The notes: generated from the sequence alone by a model not told the origin. Positions 44,355 to 53,347 are shown, counted from the first letter of the stretch. The stretch is DNA of 64,000 nucleotides from Anaerocolumna sp. AGMB13020 (GCF_033100115.1 NZ_CP136910.1:1798001-1862000); one strand, 5' to 3'. Numbers and translations: made by a program.

Positions 44355-45923
44355 TTACTGAACCGTATAGCCGGCATCGAAATAGGCTTGCAGGGCACTG
44401 TTATAGGATGCTTTTGGTGTTGTCAATGCGCTGAACAGAAGCGGATTTGAAGATGACCGCCAGGATACACTGTCATACAATCCCCACCAGGTAATTCCGG
44501 TGATATTTCCTCCTGCTTTCTTTAATGACAATAAGGAGGCCATCATATTATAAACATAGGTTGCCTGCTCTGATGCTGAGGTATTTCCAACATCCAACTC
44601 TGTAATCTGTACTTCAAGGCCTGCATTGATGTATTTTTGTATATCTGCCTTGAAACTTGCAACAGACGGATAAGAAGTGCTTAAATGAGATTGGGCACCA
44701 ACACCACTGCATATTTTCGAACCGGAATTGATATAACCAACCAGAGCAAGGATCTTATCGGTTACTTCGTAGGTGTTGTAGTCATTATAGAAAAGCTTAA
44801 CAGACTGGGTCAGCCCAAAATAACTGAGGCAATCATAGGCATACTGGAAAGCTTTCTTTACATAAGGTGCACTTGTACCAAGATTAGACCCATATACTTT
44901 AGCCCAACCACCGGCTGTTCCCGCATGAAGATACTCATTCACCACATCCCATGCATACACTACACTGCCGTAGCTGCCTGCATAAATATGATTCATATAA
45001 CTCTTAATAAAGAATTCCATTCTTGCATCCATTACGGACTGACTTACATAAGCACCGCTTGTACTGTAACCTGTCCGGAAAAACCAGTCCGGTGTCTGCC
45101 CGTGCCATACCAGGGTATGCCCCCTGAGCTTTAAGCCATTGTCATAGCAGATTTTCAGCACCGCATCCAGTGTGGAGAAATTTAAGGTAGGTACGGTGGT
45201 TTCTGTATAAGTGGAAGGGATATAATATCCGTTTGAATTCGCCTGGGCTACGGTAATAAGTCTGGGCGATGAGCCTAAAATTGCATCGGGCTTCATTTCA
45301 TTTTCCATGGTAATACTGTTATACTGGGATTTTATCACGTTAAGGGTTGTGGCATCCCTAAGCTGTGAGGAATTTACTGCCGCACCGGAATAGGAGAGCA
45401 CCTTTCCATAGGTGTTCTTTAAGTTGGCTCCTGCGGTACTGCCGGACATGGTAAAGGTCACACTGTTGACAACTGCAGAATAACTGCTTGTCCCCTGTGC
45501 CATAATACCGATACTGTTGACCTGGGCGGAAGTGTTTGGTGCAAAGGAAACATCCGAGGTAGAGGAATTGAAATTATACAGTACCGCTGCCTGGTTTCCT
45601 GCTGTGTCATAGAGCTTAAAAGCAATGGTACCGTTGGGGCTGGACGCATTAAAGGTCACATTGGTACACTGAGACATATCAAGGGTTTCCGGGAGCCGGA
45701 ATTTGATTTCACGGTATTGGCCTTCAAAGTTAAAGGTTGCAGACCCTCCGTTTATTGTATAAGTTACACCCCAAGTTGACTGATAAGTCAGATTACTAAA
45801 ATTATAAGACTTTGCAGTTGCCGCTTTGGCCGGCACTGCCTGGAATGCTGTCAAAAACAGCAAAAGAAACACAAAAGCCAGACTTAAGAGCTTTCTTAGT
45901 CTGCCATTCCACTTATGTAACAT
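44355..45923 (-). CDS. Secreted CBM22-GH10 endo-1,4-beta-xylanase
   Basis: A 522-residue secreted xylanase. The signal peptide is cleaved near PAKAA, followed by an N-terminal CBM22-type xylan-binding beta-sandwich (about residues 38-160). The GH10 barrel then shows NSITMENEMKPD, RGHTLVWHGQTPDW, acid/base Glu330 (WDVVNEYL) and nucleophile Glu442 (VQITELDVG). AGGAGGGGTAAAT precedes the ATG. It differs from the lipoprotein GH10 by having a binding module and no lipid anchor, so the two xylanases divide between released and surface-bound action. A TGAAAGCTTTCA palindrome lies about 87 bases upstream of the start. Confidence 0.95.
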   Translation of the reverse strand: MLHKWNGRLRKLLSLAFVFLLLFLTAFQAVPAKAATAKSYNFSNLTYQSTWGVTYTINGGSATFNFEGQYREIKFRLPETLDMSQCTNVTFNASSPNGTIAFKLYDTAGNQAAVLYNFNSSTSDVSFAPNTSAQVNSIGIMAQGTSSYSAVVNSVTFTMSGSTAGANLKNTYGKVLSYSGAAVNSSQLRDATTLNVIKSQYNSITMENEMKPDAILGSSPRLITVAQANSNGYYIPSTYTETTVPTLNFSTLDAVLKICYDNGLKLRGHTLVWHGQTPDWFFRTGYSTSGAYVSQSVMDARMEFFIKSYMNHIYAGSYGSVVYAWDVVNEYLHAGTAGGWAKVYGSNLGTSAPYVKKAFQYAYDCLSYFGLTQSVKLFYNDYNTYEVTDKILALVGYINSGSKICSGVGAQSHLSTSYPSVASFKADIQKYINAGLEVQITELDVGNTSASEQATYVYNMMASLLSLKKAGGNITGITWWGLYDSVSWRSSSNPLLFSALTTPKASYNSALQAYFDAGYTVQ

Positions 45924-46009
45924 ATTTACCCCTCCTAAATAATTTATTAAACAAAAGCAGCGCCCGCAAGTCTGCTATGTTTCGAATTAATAAATCAAAA
46001 ACCGCTTAT

Positions 46010-46021
46010 TGAAAGCTTTCA
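46010..46021. promoter_or_regulatory. TGAAAGCTTTCA palindrome, cre-like
   Basis: A perfect 12-base palindrome upstream of the CBM22-GH10 xylanase. It resembles the half-sites of catabolite-responsive elements (TGAAA/TTTCA), but its centre is two bases shorter than the usual 14-base core, so CcpA binding is uncertain. Confidence 0.35.
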
Positions 46022-46443
46022 CTTCTGCCCATTCAGGAAGTCATATATTATGCTGTTATTCAACCAAAATTAGGAATGCTGTCTTAAGAAATTAAGAGAA
46101 AAGAAGAATTTTCCGTCACCTTTAGTTTACTGCCAGATTGAAATTGAAGCAATGAAGAATACTTTGATAACACTTACCTATTATTGTAAATTATCCGCAT
46201 AAGATTCTATCATTTTTTTCTATCTTTTTAATTGCCGTTCATATAAACATCATGTTTTAGGGTATGTCCATTAACCGGTTATTTTACATGTGCATAAAAT
46301 ACAACCTAATTGACTTTTTATATTATTTATTTGAATTTTAATAGCATCAGAACCACAAGCTCTTCCTAATAAAAGCTGCTTTAATGTCCAGTATTCTCCT
46401 TTCCATAAACATGTCAGACAGATAATAAACAACACAAAAAATA

Positions 46444-46496
46444 CCGATTTCATGAGAAACCGTACCGTTTTGTACGACTACTACTCATGAAATCGG
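46444..46496 (-). terminator. Intrinsic terminator of the Gld-type ABC operon
   Basis: A perfect 13-base outer stem (CCGATTTCATGAG/CTCATGAAATCGG) encloses an inner CGTAC/GTACG helix, followed on the minus strand by TATTTTTTG. It lies about 100 bases after the DUF4340 stop codon. Confidence 0.88.
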
Positions 46497-46593
46497 CAGA
46501 ATTTGTTAAGACATTTTCGGGAAGTATCTAAAAGAGGCTTTTTCCTGCACTAAATATTATTTACAATGATCCTTACTGTATATTTACTCTTGT

Positions 46594-48120
46594 TTACTGT
46601 AATAATTCTTTCAGCCCGTCAGTGATGGAAGCAGCATTTCTTAAATCCATCAGGAAATACTCCGTTCCATTGGTGTTTATAATATAATAGCTTTCGTCAT
46701 AAGGTTTGAATTCCACTACAAAAGGTGTGTTGGAAGTATTCAAGTGGTATGTTACGGTCATAACAGGTGCTTCCTCCTCACCTTTCTTTAAATCCGCTTC
46801 CGGTATTTCTCTTTCTGTCTTAGGTGCTATCAATACTTGATAGAATTTCTTAAAGACGTCTTCTTCCACGGTTTTCTTATCTACTGTATAAACAGCGGTG
46901 GTGGTATCCTTACCGTCTTCTGTGGTAGTCTCTCTTTCAATTGCTAAGGTATGAGAGACTCCTTCGGCCGTAATATCAATACGATCCACTGATTCAATGC
47001 TTATGAGATTTACATATTTATAAGTATTGCTGTAAGCATCAATAGCGGTCAACTTCTCTACGGTTGAACTATCCAATATATTAACCGCATTGGAATCTGA
47101 TGTTTTCGCATAATAATTGCCGTCTTCATTGGTCGCCCCAATCAATAAGGTCAGGCTTTTGTTTACCTTAACGGTTTTCGCAGTATCGGTACTGTCTGTT
47201 GTGTCTGTTGCGTCTGAAGCCGTTCCGGTATCGGTACTGTCTGTACTGTCTGTTTCCGCGGCCTGTTCTTCATAATAATCAAGCGATACTGTATAGGCGG
47301 GTTCCTCCAGCCCGTATTTGCTCAGGTCCGTTGCATTATAATCTGCACATGAGGAGAAGGAAAGGGAAGCATAATTACCAAACAGTGTTGTCATACTGTC
47401 ATTATCTGCTGCTACCGGAGTTGCATAAGGCTTATTCATGATATAGTTGCTAAAGCCGGAATAATCATAGGGGGAATCCTCATCATAAACCACCTCAAAG
47501 TCCTTGCCATCCTTTGCCGTTACCGAAAGCTTCGTTACATTCTCTGCAGTAACGGCGGGTATAGCTTCTACTGCTGTCAGGTCTGTCCTGGAGTAATGAA
47601 AATAACTGTAAAAGGAGGTCCCGATTACATAGACTTCTTTGCTTCCTGCCAATGCCGCATAATATTCACCGCCAAAAGGCGTCTCGTTTCCAATCATTAC
47701 AGTGGTTTCCTTGCCATCACTGGTAGTCGCCGTTGCCGTTATTACCGGATTCTCCAGGCCAAAAGCAGACAGGTCCTCAATTCCTTCCGTGAGAGTGGAA
47801 GTAGGTTTAATCTCTGCAAAAGCATTCTGCATATTGGCAGCATAGGTCTGATTTACCGGAAAAGAGGAATCCTCCTTCTCTTCCCATACCCCTTTATCAT
47901 TTAAGGATAACGTCATCTCCAGTGAAGGATTTTTAAAATAGATACTCTTTATGGTACCGGTATCCAGTGAAACGATTGCTTTGGTTTCGTCTGCTGCTGT
48001 GTCCTGTGCTTCTTTCTTGTCGTTGTATTTCACCAGCCAGAAATATACACCCAGTAAAACAATCATAGCAAGGAGCAGCAGCAATAATCCCAGATGCTTC
48101 TTACGCTTACTGCCAGCCAT
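46594..48120 (-). CDS. DUF4340 membrane-anchored protein of a Gld-type ABC operon
   Basis: A 508-residue protein with one N-terminal membrane segment (LGLLLLLLAMIVLLGVYFWL) and an extracellular part containing repeated beta-rich DUF4340 units (the FGLENPVITATATTSDGK and YGLEEPAYTVSLDYYEE type). About 25 residues almost purely of Thr, Asp, Ser and Ala (TDSTDSTDTGTASDATDTT) interrupt the middle at about residue 295. The start overlaps the GldG-like stop as TAATG, with AGAAGGAGG upstream, so translation is coupled. This family occurs with GldG-like proteins in many non-gliding bacteria; its role is unknown. Confidence 0.88.
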   Translation of the reverse strand: MAGSKRKKHLGLLLLLLAMIVLLGVYFWLVKYNDKKEAQDTAADETKAIVSLDTGTIKSIYFKNPSLEMTLSLNDKGVWEEKEDSSFPVNQTYAANMQNAFAEIKPTSTLTEGIEDLSAFGLENPVITATATTSDGKETTVMIGNETPFGGEYYAALAGSKEVYVIGTSFYSYFHYSRTDLTAVEAIPAVTAENVTKLSVTAKDGKDFEVVYDEDSPYDYSGFSNYIMNKPYATPVAADNDSMTTLFGNYASLSFSSCADYNATDLSKYGLEEPAYTVSLDYYEEQAAETDSTDSTDTGTASDATDTTDSTDTAKTVKVNKSLTLLIGATNEDGNYYAKTSDSNAVNILDSSTVEKLTAIDAYSNTYKYVNLISIESVDRIDITAEGVSHTLAIERETTTEDGKDTTTAVYTVDKKTVEEDVFKKFYQVLIAPKTEREIPEADLKKGEEEAPVMTVTYHLNTSNTPFVVEFKPYDESYYIINTNGTEYFLMDLRNAASITDGLKELLQ

Positions 48121-49646
48121 TATTTTTTCCTCCTTCTAAGAACAACAAAACCACCGGTTCCAAGAACAATTACAGGTAATACGATGACCATAAGAACGGA
48201 CCAGAGATTAGCCTGTGCTGCTGTTACATTTAAGTACTGCTGCTCGGTGCTTACCGTTCTGACTGCAAGGGTATCCGCTTTATCGGTTACATAATTTACG
48301 GAATTTAAGAACAGATCAAGATTACCGAGGGAGGAGGAAGATACCATACTCTCGTCAATTAAAGCAGAAGAGCCGTATACCACCAGCTTTGTTTCCGCTT
48401 CATTATAGGTTTCTGTAACAGCGATACCAAGGTTAAAAGGACCGTCAATATCACCATCTTCTTTGGAACTATTGGTTGAATTAATATCAGTCTTTGAATA
48501 TGCTTCGTCAGAGGTAACCAGTATGGGAGCTGTTGTTATGGTACTTCTTGCCGTATCCAGAGTCTGCAGACCGGAAGAGAGAGGCGCTACCACATAAGTG
48601 CCGTCGGACTTTAAGTCAGTGGTAATCTCATGGGTACTGTAATCCGGTACGAGATAAGTCATATACTGTCCCATATAATGATTTCTGCTGCCTTCTACTA
48701 CCAGACCGGTAACCTGGCTTACACCATAATAGTCCAGTAATGACGCGAAATTTTCGAGACTGCTGGTATTATAATCCGTATAGATCAGTGCATCTCCGCC
48801 TTTGGACAGATATTCTTTAATCATGGTAACCTCATCGGGTGAATAATCCTTCTGGGGAGCATTGATCAGCAGTACGGAGCAATCCTCGGGAATGCTTTCG
48901 CTGGTAAGGGTATTAATGGATTGGGAGGTAACATTAATCTTTCCAAGGGAGGTCGTTATGGTCGTACCAAGCTCTGCCTCTCCATGGCCTGTAACGGTAT
49001 ACATAACCGGAAGATCTTCTGTTGTTACATACTGCAGGGCTGAGGTTACCTGACCCTCTACATCGATACCGGTCTGATAGCTCTGGTAAGTGTTATAATC
49101 CACCTCCGAAACAATCATATCACCGGCAGGTATATATTTGGCCCTGTCATTGCTGCTGTTTACAACCAGTACACTATTGTTGGTGATTGCATCGCTGTAA
49201 TATTTCTGTGCAAAGCTGGGATAAAGCACGGGGTCCTTATATTCCACTTTTATATGTCCTGACAGCTGGGGATATTTTTGAATGATTTCCGTAGTGGTCT
49301 TATCCTCCTGACCGGTCTGTGCAAGATAATAGATGGTAATATCATCTTTAATGTTCTTAACATAATCCTTCGTAACATCCGTCAGGGTAAAAGTGCCTTC
49401 CTTGCTGATATCTACTTTTAAATCAAGCTCCGTAACAATGATGTTCAATACCAGAATAATGATAATGACAACAGCTGAGACTGCCGTTGCATAAGCGCCT
49501 CCCCTGAATTTTCTGGATTTAAAGGAAGCCTTGATCTTATCCGCAATACTTGCTTTTGTTCCTATTGCTTCCTTGTCATCAGCTACGTTTTCCGTTAAGT
49601 TATCTATCGTTTCATTGGTTTTGTTATCTGTAATCTGATCCTTCAT
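48120..49646 (-). CDS. GldG-like auxiliary ABC transporter protein
   Basis: About 508 residues: a cytoplasmic N-terminus, a membrane segment (AVVIIIILVLNIIVTEL), a large extracellular domain of the ABC-type auxiliary GldG/IFT52-like fold (YYLAQTGQEDKTTTEIIQKY, EVTMIKEYLSKGGDALIYTD) and a C-terminal membrane segment followed by RRRKK. GGAGGGAG lies upstream of the chosen ATG; an earlier ATG overlaps the permease stop and has no site. Homologues in Bacteroidetes take part in gliding, but in Firmicutes the operon has no known motility role. Middle gene of ATPase-permease-GldG-DUF4340. Confidence 0.88.
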   Translation of the reverse strand: MKDQITDNKTNETIDNLTENVADDKEAIGTKASIADKIKASFKSRKFRGGAYATAVSAVVIIIILVLNIIVTELDLKVDISKEGTFTLTDVTKDYVKNIKDDITIYYLAQTGQEDKTTTEIIQKYPQLSGHIKVEYKDPVLYPSFAQKYYSDAITNNSVLVVNSSNDRAKYIPAGDMIVSEVDYNTYQSYQTGIDVEGQVTSALQYVTTEDLPVMYTVTGHGEAELGTTITTSLGKINVTSQSINTLTSESIPEDCSVLLINAPQKDYSPDEVTMIKEYLSKGGDALIYTDYNTSSLENFASLLDYYGVSQVTGLVVEGSRNHYMGQYMTYLVPDYSTHEITTDLKSDGTYVVAPLSSGLQTLDTARSTITTAPILVTSDEAYSKTDINSTNSSKEDGDIDGPFNLGIAVTETYNEAETKLVVYGSSALIDESMVSSSSLGNLDLFLNSVNYVTDKADTLAVRTVSTEQQYLNVTAAQANLWSVLMVIVLPVIVLGTGGFVVLRRRKK

Positions 49647-49663
49647 CTGCTTTTGCTCCCTCC

Positions 49664-50527
49664 TTAGTTCCATCTATGTTTCTTGATTACCTGAACTGTT
49701 AAGAACAGGAATATGAATACAACGCTTAAATAATAGACCACCGAAGACAGGTCAAGGATTCCGGTAGTGAAATTATCAAATCTTGCCATTACGGAAAACC
49801 AGCCCAGTACCTTGGTCAGTAAACCGTCAAATAAAGCAGGTTTAACGAAATAGGTCACCGCAAGAGCCGCTTCTCCCATCACACCAATAGTAAGTGCGAC
49901 CACGTAATTGTGCATCATACTGTACAAAAGCCAGCAGATCAGAAGAATTGCCACAAAAAATACAAGGTAGCAGGTACGATTATCTGTCGGCAAGAAGGAT
50001 ACAAGGCTATCCATCAGTACCGTTACCAGAATAACTACAAAGGAAACTACCGCTGCCACCAACTGACTCTCTGTTAAAGATGAGACAAATAAACCGATGG
50101 AGATATAAGCCGCTCCTAAAAGAGTAAAGCCCAGGATGGAACCATAGGCAACCTTAAGGGACAAGCTCCCGAACTGCAGCAGTATCAGAGGATACAGGCA
50201 GACAATTACCATTGCAATTAAAAATACGGACAATACGGCAAAATATTTGCCTGATATGATTTTACTGATGGATAAGGGGGAAGTGAATAATAACTGGTCC
50301 GTTTTCTGCTTCTTGTCTTCTGCCATCAGCCTCATAGTTAAGATCGGTACTAACAATACGAAGATAAAAGAAATGCCGGACAGCACATATTCAAAGTTAG
50401 CCACCATATTCATTAAATTATAAACCGCATAATATATTCCCACAATTACCAGAAAAAAAGCGACAAACACATATCCTGTCATTGAGGTAAAATAGGATTT
50501 CAGTTCTTTCTTAAATATTGCCAGCAT
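49664..50527 (-). CDS. ABC-2 type permease (GldF-like)
   Basis: A 287-residue permease with six predicted membrane segments, beginning MLAIFKKELKSYFTSMTGYVF as in GldF/NosY-like permeases, with short loops and conserved MAEDKKQKTDQLLFTSPLS after the second segment. AGAAGGAGGAGAATTAAG precedes the ATG, which follows the ATPase stop codon by a single base. It forms the membrane channel with the ATPase encoded just upstream. Confidence 0.92.
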   Translation of the reverse strand: MLAIFKKELKSYFTSMTGYVFVAFFLVIVGIYYAVYNLMNMVANFEYVLSGISFIFVLLVPILTMRLMAEDKKQKTDQLLFTSPLSISKIISGKYFAVLSVFLIAMVIVCLYPLILLQFGSLSLKVAYGSILGFTLLGAAYISIGLFVSSLTESQLVAAVVSFVVILVTVLMDSLVSFLPTDNRTCYLVFFVAILLICWLLYSMMHNYVVALTIGVMGEAALAVTYFVKPALFDGLLTKVLGWFSVMARFDNFTTGILDLSSVVYYLSVVFIFLFLTVQVIKKHRWN

Positions 50528-50528
50528 C

Positions 50529-51650
50529 TTAATTCTCCTCCTTCTGTTCAGAGTCTGAAACCATTTCCTCTTTTACCGGATGAACGTTCTCAGCAATCTT
50601 AACAGTATCCAAAGCTTTCTCGGTTTCAGGTTCCTTCATATTCTCCTGTGCTGCCGCAGCTTTCTTATTCTTGCGGAACAATCTGTTAGAGTTCTGCCCT
50701 CCATTTGAGGCAGTTTTGCCTTCCTGGGTAAGCTCAAGGAAGATATCCTCCAGGGACATATTAGAGGTATGCATCTCATAGATAGGGCATCTGGCGTCAC
50801 TTAAAGCATAGAATACAGCTTCCCTGATATCACTTTCTTCACTGCTGAAGGCAGATAATTTAACCATACCCTCTTTTGAGTTCTTATCAAATTCCACTTT
50901 GGTAATTTCAGTGATATTTTCCAGAGCCTTTTTCACTGTGTCTTTCTCACCTTTGACTTCCAGGTGCAAACCGGTAGAACCACCGATATGCCTGGACAGA
51001 TTTTCAGGGGTATCCGATACGATAAGCCTTCCTTTGTTTATGATCATTACCTGGTCACAGATAGCACTTATTTCAGAAAGGATATGGGAGCTTAAAATAA
51101 TGGTATGTTTTTTGCTTAATTCTTTAATCAAATCTCTGATCTCAATAATCTGCATGGGATCTAACCCTACCGTGGGCTCATCCAGAATAATCACCTCAGG
51201 AAATCCAACGATTGCCTGGGCAAGACCAACTCTTTGCTTGTAGCCTTTCGACAACTGCTTGATTAAACGTTCAGAGACCTCAGTTATCTTGGTCATCCTC
51301 ATGATTCTGTCAATCATCTGCCGTTTTTCGCTCTTTTTTACGGACTTAATATCCGCAACAAAATTCAAATATTCTCTTACTGTCATATCCTGATAAAGAG
51401 GCGGAAGCTCCGGCAGATAACCAATACATTTCTTTGCTTCCTCGGGTTCGTCAAATATGTCATGACCGTTGATTACAACGGTTCCTTCCGTCGCTGATAT
51501 GTAACCTGTGAGAATATTCATTGTTGTTGATTTACCGGCTCCATTGGGGCCAAGAAATCCGAGAATCTGTCCCTTTTCCAGGGTAAAGCTCAGGTCATCT
51601 ACTGCCAGATGCTCCCCATACTTTTTTACAAGATTTTTTACTTCAATCAA
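50529..51650 (-). CDS. ABC transporter ATPase (GldA-like) with C-terminal extension
   Basis: About 373 residues. The start is a TTG eight bases after AAGGAGG, giving the normal opening IEVKNLVKKYGEHLAV; the ATG nine codons earlier precedes that ribosome binding site and is rejected. Walker A GPNGAGKST, signature LSKGYKQRVGLA and Walker B VIILDEPTVGLDP are intact. The usual DUF4162-like C-terminal domain (about residues 220-300) is followed by about 70 residues of charged low-complexity tail. First gene of the GldA-F-G-DUF4340 operon. Confidence 0.92.
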   Translation of the reverse strand: MIEVKNLVKKYGEHLAVDDLSFTLEKGQILGFLGPNGAGKSTTMNILTGYISATEGTVVINGHDIFDEPEEAKKCIGYLPELPPLYQDMTVREYLNFVADIKSVKKSEKRQMIDRIMRMTKITEVSERLIKQLSKGYKQRVGLAQAIVGFPEVIILDEPTVGLDPMQIIEIRDLIKELSKKHTIILSSHILSEISAICDQVMIINKGRLIVSDTPENLSRHIGGSTGLHLEVKGEKDTVKKALENITEITKVEFDKNSKEGMVKLSAFSSEESDIREAVFYALSDARCPIYEMHTSNMSLEDIFLELTQEGKTASNGGQNSNRLFRKNKKAAAAQENMKEPETEKALDTVKIAENVHPVKEEMVSDSEQKEEN

Positions 51651-51978
51651 CCTTTTCTCCTCCTTAAATAAAAACATATTTGCTGACTATATAAGCTGCA
51701 CCTGCAACTCATAACATTCCTGTCAGGCAAACTAACAAGTCTATGTTACTACCTGTTTGCGAAAAATTTGTGAACATTTCCATATTTTTTGGGAAAATTT
51801 TTAGGATATTTATATGGGCTGCTTATGGCTCTAAACTACTGGCCTTACTTTAGCCACTTGTACCTTCCAATAATTTATGGCAATTAAAAAGAGAGCATCC
51901 CATTTCGATTAAGGGTGCTCCCTAAAGATAGTGCGTCAGATTAGTCTGCTCCATAGGCCTCCTGCTTTCATATGCAAA
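51651..51978. other. Intergenic region between the Gld-type operon and the holin-like toxin gene
   Basis: Contains the toxin-gene terminator (51891-51922). Toward the ATPase gene it contains an AT-rich stretch that should carry the operon promoter. Candidate -10 sequences are present, but I could not pick one -35/-10 pair with confidence. No gene seen. Confidence 0.5.
51891..51922 (-). terminator. Intrinsic terminator of the holin-like toxin mRNA
   Basis: On the minus strand GGGAGCACCC pairs imperfectly with GGGATGCTCTC around an 11-base loop and is followed by TTTTTAATT. It lies about 57 bases beyond the toxin stop codon. Confidence 0.8.
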
Positions 51979-52083
51979 TTATTTTCTGGTGTTTTTTCCA
52001 TTACTTTTCTCGATTAGATTAAACATTGCAATTAGTAACATGCCGAATTGAAGCATTAGAAACAGGGAATCATAGGTGATCAT
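51979..52083 (-). CDS. Small hydrophobic peptide, putative holin-like toxin family
   Basis: A 34-residue peptide, MITYDSLFLMLQFGMLLIAM followed by a polar basic tail. The opening Y-[DE]-[SA]-L-x-LM-x-FG pattern plus one membrane helix is that of the Hol-Tox family of small Firmicutes peptides, some of which belong to type I toxin-antitoxin systems. GGTGGTGAGAGT stands before this ATG; the frame extends upstream without a ribosome binding site. It has its own promoter, a leader of about 120 bases and its own terminator. Whether it is toxic, and whether an antisense RNA is made from the other strand, cannot be told here. Confidence 0.8.
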   Translation of the reverse strand: MITYDSLFLMLQFGMLLIAMFNLIEKSNGKNTRK

Positions 52084-52212
52084 ACTCTCACCACCTTTCC
52101 TTTTCGTCTGCCCTTTCCCGTCAATAGTTCTTTGTGACCTGTTTCCTGCATCATCTTTCCCTAGTCCCCCTCTCATAAGGTGAAAAAACGGTTACCAAGA
52201 TGTTACATTTAC

Positions 52213-52240
52213 ATTATATCACCTTGGATATTTTTTACAA
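52213..52240 (-). promoter_or_regulatory. Promoter of the holin-like toxin gene
   Basis: On the minus strand -35 TTGTAA (52235-52240), 16-base spacer, -10 TATAAT (52213-52218). Transcription would begin near 52206. Confidence 0.7.
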
Positions 52241-52246
52241 TACTTC

Positions 52247-52281
52247 TTGTCTATTCTATCTGTTTTTTGTCTATTCTATCT
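52247..52281. repeat. 15-bp direct repeat upstream of the toxin promoter
   Basis: TTGTCTATTCTATCT occurs twice without mismatch, 20 bases apart, beginning six bases behind the toxin -35 box. Two helical turns between copies puts them on the same DNA face, as expected for a protein binding site. Confidence 0.75.
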
Positions 52282-52532
52282 TATCAAATCAAAAAATCTA
52301 ACAATTAATATCTCGTCCTATTTATTGCCTGTGTTTTAATAGGATAATAAAAGTTCCCCAGCTTTTAAAACTTGGCAGTTGTTACCGGCCAGGTAATGTG
52401 ATAGGATTTAATCTGATGAACACTTTTAACCAGCATACCAAACCTGGAACAGTCAGAACGGCTTAATGCTTTATACCTGCTCCAAAACTGGTTCGCACTT
52501 GGCAATAAAGTTTGTTGTGGAAGGAGGTTTCT

Positions 52533-53243
52533 ATGGCAGAAGAACATAATTGCAGTTACTGCAATAACCATTTATGCGTACACAAGGTTCCTATTTTTTC
52601 TTCCTTGAATCATGAGGATCTGATAAAGATATCCCAGTGGATCGAGCACAGAGAATATAAAAAGGGGGAAATCCTCTTTCATAACGGGGATTCGGTGGAC
52701 TTTCTCATTATCATGGATGTAGGCAGTGTCAAAGCCTATAAATATACCCAGGATGGACGGGAACAAATATTATACATCTTTTCAGAAGGTGATTTCTTTG
52801 GAGAGCAGTATCTTTTAAATAATATAAGTGCCAGCTATACCGTCGAAGCTCTGGAAAATGCGAAGGTATGTATGCTGACAAAAACCCAATTCCGTCATTT
52901 ATTAGCTGCCTATCCTGATATCGCCGTTAAAGTAATAGAAGAGCTTGGCGGACGTATGGCAACCCTTGAGAACACAATGCAGAGTTTGGGAATACGTAGT
53001 ATTGATTCCCGTATCAGTTCTCTGTTAATGGACTTTTCCGAGAAATATGGAAGAGCTGTTCCCGAAGGCATTCTCATACGCCTGCCACTAAGCCGGGAAG
53101 GAATAGCCAATTATCTTGGCATTGCCAGAGAAACAGTAAGCCGAAAGCTGATGCAGCTTGAAAGTGATGGTATTATACGTTCGGTCAGCAATAAATCTCT
53201 TTTGTTGTTAGATATTGAGGTCTTAAAAGAAGCTGCTACTTAA
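52533..53243 (+). CDS. FNR-type iron-sulfur transcriptional regulator (Crp/Fnr family)
   Basis: A 236-residue regulator with a cyclic-nucleotide-like sensor domain and a C-terminal helix-turn-helix. The ATG follows AAGGAGGTTTCT; an upstream TTG is rejected. Four cysteines match the [4Fe-4S] ligands of E. coli FNR: Cys7, Cys10 and Cys15 at the N-terminus and Cys113 in LENAKVCML, which aligns with FNR Cys122. The recognition helix has E-x-x-S-R (ARETVSRKL) as in FNR, predicting TTGAT-like half-sites. One such site stands before the next gene. It is therefore probably an oxygen or nitric-oxide sensor for the ric/DUF1858/DUF438 genes that follow. Confidence 0.9.
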   Translation: MAEEHNCSYCNNHLCVHKVPIFSSLNHEDLIKISQWIEHREYKKGEILFHNGDSVDFLIIMDVGSVKAYKYTQDGREQILYIFSEGDFFGEQYLLNNISASYTVEALENAKVCMLTKTQFRHLLAAYPDIAVKVIEELGGRMATLENTMQSLGIRSIDSRISSLLMDFSEKYGRAVPEGILIRLPLSREGIANYLGIARETVSRKLMQLESDGIIRSVSNKSLLLLDIEVLKEAAT

Positions 53244-53296
53244 GATTGCATAATCAGCGAATTAATATTGGGAAAAGAACCTTCTTCCGGTACGTC

Positions 53297-53326
53297 CAGT
53301 TTTCTGACACACCCTCGTTTAAAATA
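53297..53326 (+). repeat. 30-bp element, copy 1 (upstream of ric)
   Basis: Contains GACACACCCT, one variable base and GTTTAAAATA, and matches the copy at 54195-54224 in 27 of 30 positions. It lies 115 bases before the ric start codon and just after the regulator gene. Confidence 0.75.
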
Positions 53327-53347
53327 ACACAGCTGGTTTTTGAAAAT

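Larger units (their letters stand above)
45924..46593. other. 670-bp intergenic region without a convincing gene
   Basis: Holds the leader of the CBM22-GH10 gene, the palindrome TGAAAGCTTTCA (46010-46021) and the terminator of the Gld-type operon (46444-46496). A 60-codon frame on the minus strand at 46271-46453 starts inside the terminator stem and is not supported as a gene. Confidence 0.6.
52084..52532. other. Divergent intergenic region between toxin peptide and FNR-like regulator
   Basis: Carries the toxin promoter (52213-52240), a 15-base direct repeat just behind it (52247-52281) and the leader of the regulator gene. A weak plus promoter candidate (TTGTTA, 17 bases, TAGGAT, 52378-52406) may serve the regulator. 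No other gene seen. Confidence 0.5.

Noticed and set aside
46271..46453. 60-codon minus-strand open frame with a hydrophobic start
   Set aside because: It begins inside the stem of the Gld-operon terminator, has no ribosome binding site and lies in AT-rich non-coding DNA.
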